This document shows, in pieces, positions 16,010-24,556 of a stretch of DNA of 64,000 nucleotides. The notes below the pieces were generated by a model. That model saw only the letters and a list, made by a program, of their open reading frames with translations, was not told where the DNA came from and made no database searches. Source of the DNA: Pseudomonas yamanorum (GTDB taxonomy: Bacteria; Pseudomonadota; Gammaproteobacteria; Pseudomonadales; Pseudomonadaceae); NCBI RefSeq assembly GCF_013386765.1, contig NZ_JACARE010000015.1, forward strand, positions 1 through 64,000. Reading direction: 5' to 3'. Numbering within the stretch: the stretch's first letter is position 1; the number at the start of each line of letters is the position of its first letter. Made by a program: the position numbers and the translations under genes.

Positions 16010-16844
16010 CTTGCGCAGCAAACACAGCTTCGTCGAACTCGGCGCCCGGCAGCGGGCCAAGGCTTTGCTCGACGCGGGCAGCTATCGCGAATTGATCGAT
16101 CCGTTTCAGCGTGTCATGTCGCCCTGGCTGAGCCGCCAGGGCGTGGTGCCTCAGGCCGACGACGGCGTGGTGATCGCCAAGGGCAGCATCGACGGATTGC
16201 CGGTGGTGATCGCGGCCATCGAAGGCAATTTCCAGGGCGGCAGCCTCGGTGAAGTGGGCGGCGCAAAGATGGCCGGCGCACTGGAGCTGGCCGCTGAAGA
16301 CAATCGCAACGGCATCCCGACCCGCGCCATCCTGCTGCTGGAAACCGGCGGCGTGCGCTTGCAGGAAGCCAACCTCGGCCTGGCCGCGATTGCCGATATC
16401 CACGCCGCGATTGTCGACCTGCGCCAGTACCAGCCGGTGATCGGCGTGGTGGCGGGCAGCGTCGGTTGTTTTGGTGGCATGTCTATCGCGGCGGGCTTGT
16501 GCAGTTATCTGCTGGTGACCCGCGAGGCGCGCCTGGGTTTGAACGGCCCGCAGGTGATCGAACAGGAAGCCGGGCTTGAGGAGTACGACTCCCGCGATAG
16601 GCCTTTCATCTGGAGCCTGATCGGCGGCGAACAGCGCTTTAACAGCGGCTTGGCCGACCGTTATGTGGCCGACGATGTGGCGCAGATTCAGCAGCAAGTC
16701 ACTGAACTGCTGCATCAAGGCTTGCCGGAAAAACAGCGCAGCCGTCAGGTCGAACATTATCTGGAACGCCTGGCCGCACTGAACGCCGAACCGCAAATCG
16801 ACCCGGCGACGGTTCGCGATCTGTATCAGGGAGAACGCTCATGA
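16002..16844 (+). CDS. mdcD: Malonate decarboxylase beta subunit
   Basis: A 280-residue crotonase/carboxyltransferase-fold protein, the catalytic partner of MdcE. Together they decarboxylate malonyl-S-MdcC to acetyl-S-MdcC. Typical features are the acyl-binding loop FQGGSLGEVGGAKMAGALE (~residues 77-95), AILLLETGGVRLQEAN and the oxyanion-type glycine stretch VAGSVGCFGGMSIAAGL. It overlaps mdcC at its start and mdcE at its end (ATGA), so stoichiometric translation is likely. Confidence 0.94.
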   Translation: MTDLRSKHSFVELGARQRAKALLDAGSYRELIDPFQRVMSPWLSRQGVVPQADDGVVIAKGSIDGLPVVIAAIEGNFQGGSLGEVGGAKMAGALELAAEDNRNGIPTRAILLLETGGVRLQEANLGLAAIADIHAAIVDLRQYQPVIGVVAGSVGCFGGMSIAAGLCSYLLVTREARLGLNGPQVIEQEAGLEEYDSRDRPFIWSLIGGEQRFNSGLADRYVADDVAQIQQQVTELLHQGLPEKQRSRQVEHYLERLAALNAEPQIDPATVRDLYQGERS

Positions 16845-17617
16845 GAGGTTTGCAGTGGTTCAACGCATTGAGCGGCGATGCTACGCCGGTGAGCGGTTTG
16901 CCGAACTCGCTGAAGGTTGCCGACGGTGTACTCGGTGATCAGCCGGTGCGGTTTATCGCGGTGGTCACTGACCCGGAAAACCGCTTCCCCCGCGCGCGCA
17001 ATGGTGAAGTTGGTTTGCTCGAAGGCTGGGGCTTGGCCAAGGCGGTTGATGAAGCGATCAATACGGGCGACAAGCGCCCGCTGATTGCCATCGTCGATGT
17101 GCCGAGCCAGGCCTATGGGCGTCGCGAAGAAGCCCTGGGCATCCATCAAGCCCTGGCCGCCGCCGCCGACAGCTATGCCCGTGCCCGTTTGGCCGGTCAC
17201 CCGGTGATCGCGCTGCTGGTGGGCAAGGCGATGTCCGGCGCGTTCCTCGCCCATGGTTACCAGGCCAATCGCCTGATTGCCCTGCGCGACCCCGGCGTAA
17301 TGGTGCATGCCATGGGCAAGGCCTCGGCGGCGCGGGTGACCCTGCGCAGTGTCGAAGAGCTGGAAGCCCTGGCCGCCAGCGTGCCGCCGATGGCTTACGA
17401 CATCGACAGCTATGCCAGCCTCGGTTTGCTCTGGGAGACCTTGTCGGTCAGCCAGATCGAGCAGCCAACCGCCGAAGACGTAGCGCGGGTCAGCGATTGC
17501 CTGGTGCACGCGATCAAGGACGTAGAGGCGGGCGGCCGTGACTTGAGTGGTCGCCTGGGCGCCACCAATCGCGCCGCCTCCAGCCACGTGCGCCAACTGC
17601 TGCGGGAGCAATGGTGA
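16841..17617 (+). CDS. mdcE: Malonate decarboxylase gamma subunit
   Basis: A 258-residue MdcE-family protein that forms the decarboxylase heterodimer with MdcD. Recognisable parts are IVDVPSQAYGRREEALGIHQALAA (~residues 85-108) and ALLVGKAMSGAFLAHGYQANRLIAL (~125-150), the carboxyltransferase-like core. The start ATG 16841 overlaps the mdcD stop. The length is normal. Confidence 0.93.
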   Translation: MRGLQWFNALSGDATPVSGLPNSLKVADGVLGDQPVRFIAVVTDPENRFPRARNGEVGLLEGWGLAKAVDEAINTGDKRPLIAIVDVPSQAYGRREEALGIHQALAAAADSYARARLAGHPVIALLVGKAMSGAFLAHGYQANRLIALRDPGVMVHAMGKASAARVTLRSVEELEALAASVPPMAYDIDSYASLGLLWETLSVSQIEQPTAEDVARVSDCLVHAIKDVEAGGRDLSGRLGATNRAASSHVRQLLREQW

Positions 17618-18207
17618 ACGCTCACGACTTGCTCTGGGGCATGACCCCGGCGCATGCGCCCGCCGATGCGCCGGCCTGGGTGCTGGAAGCATTGGCCGCC
17701 GGGCATCCGGTGGTGGTGCGGCGTGCCATTGCGCCGCCGGGGCATGTGGCGGTGGGTGTACGCGGGCGCTTGCGCGAGCAGCGCTTCGCCGGCGTGATGC
17801 CGATGACAGCCGTGCAACGATGCGTGGTGCCGGAAGACCTGCGCGACGTGATTTCGCCAAGGGATTTACCGGCGTTGCAGGCCCTCGCTCAACTGCGCCC
17901 GGTGTTGGCGAAGGAGAGTTGGGGCGTCACCGGCAGCGCGGGTTTCGAGCTGGCCAGCGGTATTGAAGCGCTGCACGCCAAGAGTGACCTGGATTTGATT
18001 TTGCGCACGCCCGAGCCGCTTGATCGCGGTGATGCAGAGGACCTGCTGGCGATACTGGACACCGCGGTGTGCGCCGTGGACCTGCAACTGCAAACGCCTT
18101 TTGGCGCGGTCGCCTTGCGTGAGTGGGCCGGTGGTTCACGTCGCGTACTGCTGAAAAATGCCAGCGGCGCGCAGTTGGTGATCGACCCATGGCAGGCCGT
18201 GGCATGA
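17611..18207 (+). CDS. mdcG: Phosphoribosyl-dephospho-CoA transferase (holo-ACP synthase)
   Basis: A 198-residue MdcG-family nucleotidyltransferase. It moves the prosthetic group made by MdcB onto S25 of apo-MdcC. The SAGFELASG and KSDLDLILRTPE motifs form the nucleotidyltransferase-like GS..DxD active site. Two starts are possible: ATG 17611, or GTG 17614, which has better spacing from GGGAG and would overlap the mdcE stop by 4 nt. The protein differs by one residue. Confidence 0.92.
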   Translation: MVNAHDLLWGMTPAHAPADAPAWVLEALAAGHPVVVRRAIAPPGHVAVGVRGRLREQRFAGVMPMTAVQRCVVPEDLRDVISPRDLPALQALAQLRPVLAKESWGVTGSAGFELASGIEALHAKSDLDLILRTPEPLDRGDAEDLLAILDTAVCAVDLQLQTPFGAVALREWAGGSRRVLLKNASGAQLVIDPWQAVA

Positions 18208-19109
18208 GCAGCCTCCTGGCGTTCCCGGGGCAGGGCGCCCAGCGCGCGGGCATGCTCCAGCAGCTGCCGCGCGCGGTGCTGGACGAAGCCAGTGCAGCCT
18301 TGAACGAGGACGTGTTGAAGCTTGATTCCGCCGAAGCGCTGGCTTCGACCCGCGCTGTGCAGCTCTGCTTGTTGATTGCCGGCGTCGCCAGTGCGCGCTT
18401 GCTGGAACACACACCCGATTACGTAGCCGGCCTGTCCATCGGCGCCTATCCGGCTGCCGTGATTGCCGGCTCACTGGACTTTGCCGATGCGCTGAAACTC
18501 GTCAGCCTGCGCGGCGAATTGATGCAACAGGCGTATCCCCACGGCTATGGCATGACCGCCCTTATCGGCCCGGACCTGTCCACCGTCGAAGCCTTGCTCG
18601 CCCAGGTCCACAGCCCGCAAACCCCGGTGTACCTGGCCAATATCAATGCCGACAACCAGACGGTCATTGCCGGCAGCGACGAAGCGATGAAAGCAGTTGC
18701 CATTCTGGTGCGCGGCAATGGCGTCGCCAAACGCTTGGCCGTCAGCGTGCCGTCCCATTGCGCGCTGCTGGAAAAACCCGCCGAGGCCCTGGCCGAAGCA
18801 TTCGCCCAAGTGACGCTGAAAACGCCGGCCATTACCTACCTGAGCAGCACCCGCGCCCGGCCGATCCACAACACCGAACACCTGAGGGACGACCTGGCTT
18901 TCAACATGTGCCGCGTCGTCGACTGGCGCGGCACCGTGCAAAGCGCCTACGAGCGCGGGGTGCGCCTGCACATCGAACTGCCTCCCGGCGCCGTGCTCAC
19001 GGGCCTGGCGCGCCGGGTGTTCGAGCAAGGCACCGTCATCGCCTTCGAAGGCGCCCGCCTGGACACCTTGCAGGCCTTGCTGCGAGAGGAGGGAAACCAT
19101 CACCGATAG
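18204..19109 (+). CDS. mdcH: Malonyl-CoA:ACP transacylase MdcH
   Basis: A 301-residue FabD-fold acyltransferase. It charges MdcC from malonyl-CoA/acetyl-CoA so that the decarboxylase cycle can start. The N-terminal LAFPGQGAQRAGM and the nucleophile S78 in GLSIGAYPA are standard for the family, as is the VPSHCALL histidine motif near residue 185. The start ATG 18204 overlaps the mdcG stop; the longer frame from 18123 lies inside mdcG. It is the last gene of the tightly packed mdc block. Confidence 0.93.
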   Translation: MSSLLAFPGQGAQRAGMLQQLPRAVLDEASAALNEDVLKLDSAEALASTRAVQLCLLIAGVASARLLEHTPDYVAGLSIGAYPAAVIAGSLDFADALKLVSLRGELMQQAYPHGYGMTALIGPDLSTVEALLAQVHSPQTPVYLANINADNQTVIAGSDEAMKAVAILVRGNGVAKRLAVSVPSHCALLEKPAEALAEAFAQVTLKTPAITYLSSTRARPIHNTEHLRDDLAFNMCRVVDWRGTVQSAYERGVRLHIELPPGAVLTGLARRVFEQGTVIAFEGARLDTLQALLREEGNHHR

Positions 19110-19163
19110 AGCTCCACCAAGGCTGATGCTGGTCGGTCAAGAGATAGAGCGGGTCACCAATGA

Positions 19164-19260
19164 CCTGTGGCGAGGGAGCTTGCTCCCGTTGGAGTGCGCA
19201 GCGCTCCCAGGATTTCAGGGCCGCTACGCAGCCCAACGGGAGCAAGCTCCCTCGCCACAG
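19164..19260. repeat. Inverted repeat (REP-type variant) between mdcH and madL
   Basis: CTGTGGCGAGGGAGCTTGCT and its inverted copy flank a ~40-nt spacer. The sequence class differs from the TGTGGGAGC repeats elsewhere in the window. Confidence 0.85.
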
Positions 19261-19355
19261 GTACGGTATTCATCTTTATCGGATCGGCATTGCCGCCCAA
19301 GGCTTTCGAAGCACAAAAACAACAATTTCGATGAAGCACTTTGAGGACAACCATC

Positions 19356-19769
19356 ATGATTATTTACGGTGTGGCGTTGCTGGCGATCTGCATGTTGGCA
19401 GGCGTGATTCTGGGAGACATGCTCGGCGTTCTGCTAGGCGTCAAATCCAACGTGGGCGGGGTGGGGATCGCGATGATCCTGCTGATCTGCGCCCGGCTGT
19501 GGATGCACAGGCACGGCGGCATGACCAAGGAATGCGAGATGGGCGTGGGCTTCTGGGGTGCCATGTACATCCCGGTGGTGGTGGCGATGGCGGCCCAGCA
19601 AAACGTGGTGACCGCGCTGCACGGCGGCCCGGTGGCGGTGCTGGCGGCGATTGGTTCGGTGGTGGTGTGCGGTTGCACGATTGCCTTGATCAGCCGTACG
19701 CACAAGGGCGAACCGTTGCCCGATGAAGAGCCGCTGATTGCGGCTGCACCTGTCGTGGGAGGTCGCTGA
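19356..19769 (+). CDS. madL: Malonate transporter subunit MadL
   Basis: A 137-residue membrane protein with about four hydrophobic segments (residues ~3-22, 27-48, 66-84, 90-112). MadL and MadM together form the sodium-malonate symporter. LAGVILGDMLGVLLGVKSNV and GVGFWGAMYIPVVVAM are typical of MadL. The start is ATG 19356 with GAGGA nine nt upstream. It follows mdcH after a REP-type repeat of ~100 nt, which may set a lower or separate transcript level for transport. Confidence 0.92.
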   Translation: MIIYGVALLAICMLAGVILGDMLGVLLGVKSNVGGVGIAMILLICARLWMHRHGGMTKECEMGVGFWGAMYIPVVVAMAAQQNVVTALHGGPVAVLAAIGSVVVCGCTIALISRTHKGEPLPDEEPLIAAAPVVGGR

Positions 19770-19770
19770 T

Positions 19771-20535
19771 ATGTGGGAACTCATTGAGAAAGGCCTGGCC
19801 AATAACGGGCTGGTGACGGCGTTTGCATTTGTTGGCGTGGTGATGTGGATTTCGGTGGTGTTGTCCAAGCGCCTGACGTTCGGACGCATCCATGGGTCGG
19901 CCATCGCGATTGTGATCGGGCTGGTGCTGGCGTGGGTCGGCGGTACGCTCACCGGTGGGCAGAAAGGCCTGGCGGACGTGGCGCTGTTTTCCGGGATCGG
20001 GTTGATGGGCGGCGCCATGCTGCGGGACTTTGCCATTGTGGCCACGGCGTTTGAAGTGCAGGCCACCGAGGCGCGCAAGGCCGGCCTGATCGGGGCGATT
20101 GCGCTGCTGTTGGGCACGGTATTGCCGTTCATTGTGGGCGCGAGTATCGCCTGGGCATTTGGTTATCGCGATGCGATCAGCATGACCACCATCGGTGCGG
20201 GCGCGGTGACTTACATCGTCGGGCCGGTGACCGGGGCGGCGTTGGGTGCAAGCTCGGATGTGGTGGCGTTGTCCATTGCCACCGGGTTGATCAAGGCGAT
20301 CCTGGTGATGGTCGGCACGCCCATGGCGGCACGCTGGATGGGCCTGGATAACCCGCGCTCGGCCATGGTGTTTGGTGGTCTGGCCGGCACGGTGAGCGGC
20401 GTGACGGCGGGCCTGGCGGCGACGGACCGGCGGTTGGTGCCGTATGGCGCGTTGACCGCCACCTTCCACACCGGGCTTGGGTGCCTGTTGGGGCCGTCGG
20501 TGCTCTACTTCATCGTGCGCGGAATTGTCGGCTAG
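19771..20535 (+). CDS. madM: Malonate transporter subunit MadM
   Basis: A 254-residue polytopic membrane protein with about seven hydrophobic segments. It is the larger subunit of the MadLM malonate:sodium symporter. Family stretches include GGTLTGGQKGLADVALFSG and TYIVGPVTGAALGASSDVVA. The start is ATG 19771, directly after the madL stop. It converges with mdcR across a 102-nt spacer holding an inverted repeat. Confidence 0.93.
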   Translation: MWELIEKGLANNGLVTAFAFVGVVMWISVVLSKRLTFGRIHGSAIAIVIGLVLAWVGGTLTGGQKGLADVALFSGIGLMGGAMLRDFAIVATAFEVQATEARKAGLIGAIALLLGTVLPFIVGASIAWAFGYRDAISMTTIGAGAVTYIVGPVTGAALGASSDVVALSIATGLIKAILVMVGTPMAARWMGLDNPRSAMVFGGLAGTVSGVTAGLAATDRRLVPYGALTATFHTGLGCLLGPSVLYFIVRGIVG

Positions 20536-20547
20536 ATCCAATGGCCT

Positions 20548-20634
20548 CATCGCAGGCAAGCCAGCTCCTACAGTTGACCGAGTACTCCCAGGCAACTCGG
20601 TCAACTGTGGGAGCCGGGCTTGCCCGCGATAGCG
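20548..20634. repeat. Divergent REP pair plus 12-bp inverted repeat, madM/mdcR junction
   Basis: Two REP units point away from each other. Between them CAGTTGACCGAG and CTCGGTCAACTG (20571-20607) form a perfect 12-bp stem. It lies between convergent genes and may end both transcripts. Confidence 0.75.
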
Positions 20635-20637
20635 GTC

Positions 20638-21552
20638 TCAAGCCTGGCGATTCGCGTACATCCGGCACTCTGCCAACAGCGCGAGCAAGTTCGGGTCGCG
20701 CTCCTTGGCTTTCAGAAACACCACGCCAATGTGCTGCTGCAAGCGGTAGCGCGGTTGCAGGGGAATCAGCTTTACCCGGTTCTCGTACACCGCCGCAATC
20801 CGTCCCGGCAGCAGCGCATACCCCACGCCCGAGCTGACCATGCTCAGCAGGGTGAAGATGTCGTTGACCTGCATCGCCACCTTTGGCTCGAACCCTGCCT
20901 GCTTGAACACGCGGTTGCCATCCTGGTGGGTGGCGAAGCCTTGGGTGAGGGTGATGAAGGTGGCGTCGCGCACGTCCGCCAGGTCGATCTCCTGTTCGCG
21001 GTCGAAAGGTGAATCCGCCGGGGTGGCGAGGAAGATATCGTCGGAGAACAGGGCGATCTGCTCGCAGTCCGGGTCGTTGGCGTGCTCGTCGAGTGAGATC
21101 AGGATCGCGTCGACTTCCATGTTCTTCAGCTTGTACAGCAAGTCGAAATTGGAGCCGAGGATCAGGTCGATATTGAGTTCGCTGCGGCGGATCTTCAGGC
21201 CCATGATCAACTGCGGCACGGTCTTCACCGTCAACGAGTACAGCGAGCCCAGCTTGAAGCGCTCGGCGGAGAAACCGGCGGCCTCGCGGGTCACCCGCAC
21301 GCTGTCCACCACATCCTGCACCAGCTTCTGCGCGCGCTCTTCCAGCACATAGGCGCTTTCCAGTGGCGTGAGGTTGCGCCCTTCGTGCTTGAACAGCGGG
21401 CAGCGCAGGGCGTTTTCCAGGGAGTGGATCGCCCGGTGCACGCTGACGTTGCTGGTCTGCAATTCAGCCGCCGCCCGCGCCAGGTTACCGGTGCGCATGA
21501 ACGCCAGGAAGATCTCCAGTTTCTTGAGGGTGAATTCTTCGTCGATCAGCAT
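20638..21552 (-). CDS. mdcR: LysR-family regulator of malonate use, MdcR
   Basis: A 304-residue LysR regulator. The winged HTH is at residues ~8-65 (FLAFMRTGNLARAAAELQTS, then AIHSLENALRCPLF), followed by a type 2 periplasmic-binding effector domain. Its position at the end of mdcABCDEGH-madLM matches MdcR, the malonate-responsive activator of this operon in Klebsiella, Acinetobacter and Pseudomonas. It is transcribed towards madM. Confidence 0.88.
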   Translation of the reverse strand: MLIDEEFTLKKLEIFLAFMRTGNLARAAAELQTSNVSVHRAIHSLENALRCPLFKHEGRNLTPLESAYVLEERAQKLVQDVVDSVRVTREAAGFSAERFKLGSLYSLTVKTVPQLIMGLKIRRSELNIDLILGSNFDLLYKLKNMEVDAILISLDEHANDPDCEQIALFSDDIFLATPADSPFDREQEIDLADVRDATFITLTQGFATHQDGNRVFKQAGFEPKVAMQVNDIFTLLSMVSSGVGYALLPGRIAAVYENRVKLIPLQPRYRLQQHIGVVFLKAKERDPNLLALLAECRMYANRQA

Positions 21553-21589
21553 GGCCGTGACTCTTGTTCGAATGCCGTCGATTGTGCCC

Positions 21590-22132
21590 CTAAAACCAGT
21601 TCACTCCCAGCCATGCACTGCACAGGCCCAACACCACGCCGAGGATGATCAGCCAGATCGCATTGAGCCGCGTGTAATACACCACGGCGGCGCTGGCGAG
21701 GGTCAGTACCAGGCTGGTGGCGTTGTTTTCCAGGCTGTTCATCAGGATGTAGCTGGCGGCCAGGATCAGCCCGATGGATATCGGCAACAGGCTGCCTTTG
21801 ACCCGCTGCACCCACGGCGTCTTGGTGTGTTTTTCCAGCCAGCCGGCGCCGACGTAGGTCAGCACCGAGCAGGGCACCAGCTTGGCGGTCAGCGCCACCA
21901 GCGCCCCCGGCAACCCGGCGGCTTGCTGGCCGATAAACACCAGGAACATGCCGTTGGGCCCCGGCAAGGCCTGGGACAGGGCGAAGAAGGCGACGAACTG
22001 GGCGTCGGTGATCCAGTTCATGTCGGTGACGGTGTAGCGGTGGATATCGCTCAGGGCCACGGTGTTGCCGCCAATCGCCATCAGCGACCACAGCGCGCAT
22101 TGGATCATCAGGTGGAACAGTACGCTCTGCAT
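21590..22132 (-). CDS. Chromate transporter, C-terminal half (CHR family)
   Basis: A 180-residue membrane protein with five to six hydrophobic segments, equal to one half of a CHR transporter. SQALPGPNGMFLVFIGQQAAG is the half-domain signature. Its ATG shares one base with the stop of the gene before it (TGATG), so the two halves are made together, as in two-gene short-chain CHR systems. The product probably exports chromate, though the substrate could be another oxyanion. The longer frame to 22207 lies within the neighbour. Confidence 0.85.
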   Translation of the reverse strand: MQSVLFHLMIQCALWSLMAIGGNTVALSDIHRYTVTDMNWITDAQFVAFFALSQALPGPNGMFLVFIGQQAAGLPGALVALTAKLVPCSVLTYVGAGWLEKHTKTPWVQRVKGSLLPISIGLILAASYILMNSLENNATSLVLTLASAAVVYYTRLNAIWLIILGVVLGLCSAWLGVNWF

Positions 22133-22698
22133 CAGCCGGCCACCTTCTGCTTGCCCATGAAACTCAAGGCCAGGGAGCTTGGGATGCAAATCAGCAAGAC
22201 CATCCACAACGGCAGCACCAGCACCGCCATCAACACGAAGGTCAGGACGAACGCGCTGTAATTTGCCAGGGTGCGCGGCATGGCCTTGAGCAGGCGCAAG
22301 GTGGTGCCGAGCATCAGCCCGGTGGCGATCGGCATGACCGCACCGAAGATCTGTTGCACCACGTCATGGCTCCACCATTTGGCATAGGCGAAGCCGGCCA
22401 GCACGGTGATCAGCGAGGGGAACAGATACAGCCCGACCACGGTCACAACCGCACCCGGCAAACCGTGCAGGCGCCGGCCGTAGATGATGCCGACGTTGGC
22501 GATGTTCGGGCCTGGGAAGAATTGGCCGGTGGTCAGCAGCTCGTTGAAGCCTTGCTCGCTGACCCACTGCCGGCGGTCGACCATCATCTGCCGCGCCCAG
22601 GGCATCACGCCGCCGAAGCCGAACAGGCCGACCATGGCGAAGTTGTAAAACAACTGCCACAGACTGGGATGAGGCTGGGCAGGTTCGAGGTCAGGCAT
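22132..22698 (-). CDS. Chromate transporter, N-terminal half (CHR family)
   Basis: A 188-residue CHR half with FGFGGVMPWARQMMVDRR near residue 27 and TTGQFFPGPNIANVGIIYG near residue 57, the conserved first-half motifs. It should pair with the following gene to form a complete transporter. Five to six membrane segments are evident. Confidence 0.87.
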   Translation of the reverse strand: MPDLEPAQPHPSLWQLFYNFAMVGLFGFGGVMPWARQMMVDRRQWVSEQGFNELLTTGQFFPGPNIANVGIIYGRRLHGLPGAVVTVVGLYLFPSLITVLAGFAYAKWWSHDVVQQIFGAVMPIATGLMLGTTLRLLKAMPRTLANYSAFVLTFVLMAVLVLPLWMVLLICIPSSLALSFMGKQKVAG

Positions 22699-22723
22699 GG
22701 GGATTACCGATGAGGTGCTTTTA

Positions 22724-22811
22724 TGTAGGAGCTGGCTTGCCGGCGATAGCGGTGTATCTGCAGCAGATGTAGGGCTGACCCACCGCTATCGCCGGCAAGC
22801 CAGCTCCTACA
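22724..22811. repeat. REPIN upstream of the chromate transporter
   Basis: TGTAGGAGCTGGCTTGCC and its inverted copy; this is a TAGGAG variant. Confidence 0.9.
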
Positions 22812-22933
22812 GGATGAAGCGAATCATCCATCGGCGTGTGCATTTGGGCAAATGAAGAAAGGTTGTTACCTGATATTGGCCGGGTGACGTCAGAATGGTC
22901 TGGGTGATAACGGTTATTCGAGGTGAGTGACAC

Positions 22934-23551
22934 ATGTATCACGGGGAACGATTCAACGCCTGGAGCCATTTGCTCGGGGCGGTTGCGGCTTTTATTGGCG
23001 CAGTGTGGATGTTGGTGGTGGCCGGTATGGACGGCAGCCCCTGGAAGATTGTCAGCGTGGCCATTTACGGTTTCACGCTATTGGTGCTGTACAGCGCGTC
23101 CACCGTGTACCACAGCGTGCGCGGGCGCAAAAAAGCGATCATGCAGAAGGTTGATCACTTTTCGATCTACCTGCTGATCGCCGGCAGCTACACGCCGTTT
23201 TGCCTGGTAACGCTGCGCGGGCCGTGGGGCTGGACGCTGTTCGGGATTGTGTGGGGGCTGGCGGTGATCGGCATCCTGCAAGAGATCAAGCCCCGCTCCG
23301 AGGCGCGGATCCTGTCGATTGTGATCTATGCTGTGATGGGCTGGATCGTGCTGGTGGCGGTCAAGCCGCTGATTGCTGCGCTGGGGCCTACCGGGTTTGC
23401 CTGGCTGGCGTCGGGCGGGGTGCTGTACACCGTGGGCATTATTTTCTTTGCCCTGGAGGACCGCCTGCGGCACTCCCACGGGATCTGGCATTTGTTCGTG
23501 ATCGGCGGCAGCCTGCTGCATTTTGTGGCGATCATGGGGTACGTTTTATAG
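22934..23551 (+). CDS. Hemolysin III (HlyIII/YqfA) family membrane protein
   Basis: A 205-residue protein with seven membrane segments and the family's conserved polar residues: an N-terminal ERFNAWSHLLGA, STVYHS in helix 3, DHFSIYLLIAGSYTPF and the C-terminal HLFVIGGSLLHF. These His/Asp/Ser residues form the metal site shared with PAQR receptors. The physiological role in bacteria is unclear; family members affect membrane lipid homeostasis. It overlaps the 3' end of the convergent LysR gene by 6 nt. Confidence 0.88.
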   Translation: MYHGERFNAWSHLLGAVAAFIGAVWMLVVAGMDGSPWKIVSVAIYGFTLLVLYSASTVYHSVRGRKKAIMQKVDHFSIYLLIAGSYTPFCLVTLRGPWGWTLFGIVWGLAVIGILQEIKPRSEARILSIVIYAVMGWIVLVAVKPLIAALGPTGFAWLASGGVLYTVGIIFFALEDRLRHSHGIWHLFVIGGSLLHFVAIMGYVL

Positions 23552-24448
23552 CCGGTCCAATTGCTCCTGGGCGCGGCTGCCGAAAATCTCCAGCAGGCTC
23601 GCCAGCATGTGTGGCGGCGGTTCGTCGGCGCGGGTCAGCGCATACAAGGTGATGGGCAGCGGCGGCGCCAGCGGGCGAATGCAGGTGGTGGCCGGTGACG
23701 CGCCGAGGGCGGTGAACGGGTCGATCACTGCCAGCCCGGCGCCCGACTCGACCATGGCCCTGGCCAGTGAATAGGTCTGTACCGCGATGCTGACTTGGGG
23801 CGGCGGATCCACTGCCTCCAGGTAGCTGTCCAGCTTGGCCGACAACGGGTCGGCGCTGGACAGGCCAATCAACGGCGCGCCCGCCAAAGCCATCAGCGGC
23901 AGCGGCTTGCCCAATTCGTTTTCCCTCCAGTAACCCAGCGGCGCCAGCGCCACCAATACGCCGTGGGCCAACGCCTGGGCGCTCAGCCCCGGGTGATCGG
24001 GCGGCTGCAGGGTCAGCGCCACATCCACTTCACGCATCAACAGGTTTTGCACCAGCTCGCGGCTGTGGGCGCTGGACAGCTCGCAGGCGATGTCCGGGTA
24101 GCGTTGGGTCCATTCGCGAATGGCCGGCGGCAGCAACGACAAGGCCAGCGCCGGCGTCGCGCCAATACGCAAGCTCTGGCCCGGCGCGCGGCGCAGGTTT
24201 TGCGCCAGGCGCCGCACGCCTTGCAGGCTCTCGGTCACCCTGTCGACTTCCCGCTCCAGCGCCAACGCTTCCGGCGTCGGTTGCAGCTTGCCGCGGATGC
24301 GCAGGAACAGCGGGAACCCCAACTGCAACTCGGCGTGTTGCAGCACCTTGCTCACCGCCGGCTGCGAGACATGCAGCAGTTGGGCAGCGGCGCTGATGGA
24401 GCCGGTCTGGCGGATGGCCTGGAAGATTTCGATATGACGCAAGCGCAT
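23546..24448 (-). CDS. LysR-family regulator of the D-amino-acid module
   Basis: A 300-residue LysR regulator with N-terminal HTH (IFQAIRQTGSISAAAQLLHVSQPAV, residues ~8-32) and effector-binding domain. I chose ATG 24448 (MRLRHIEIFQ); the frame extends to 24493 but that adds 15 residues outside the HTH. It is divergent from the FAD amino-acid dehydrogenase gene with 108 nt between them, the usual arrangement for a LysR activator and its target. It probably senses an amino acid. Confidence 0.82.
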   Translation of the reverse strand: MRLRHIEIFQAIRQTGSISAAAQLLHVSQPAVSKVLQHAELQLGFPLFLRIRGKLQPTPEALALEREVDRVTESLQGVRRLAQNLRRAPGQSLRIGATPALALSLLPPAIREWTQRYPDIACELSSAHSRELVQNLLMREVDVALTLQPPDHPGLSAQALAHGVLVALAPLGYWRENELGKPLPLMALAGAPLIGLSSADPLSAKLDSYLEAVDPPPQVSIAVQTYSLARAMVESGAGLAVIDPFTALGASPATTCIRPLAPPLPITLYALTRADEPPPHMLASLLEIFGSRAQEQLDRL

Positions 24449-24556
24449 GGGCAGTCCATAACCTTTGTTTATGGGTGACCCATCTTTATTCATTGTTCCG
24501 CCGCTGTCACCTGCCCCTAACCTTCAACCCAGACAACACAGGGTTAAGGAACAGAC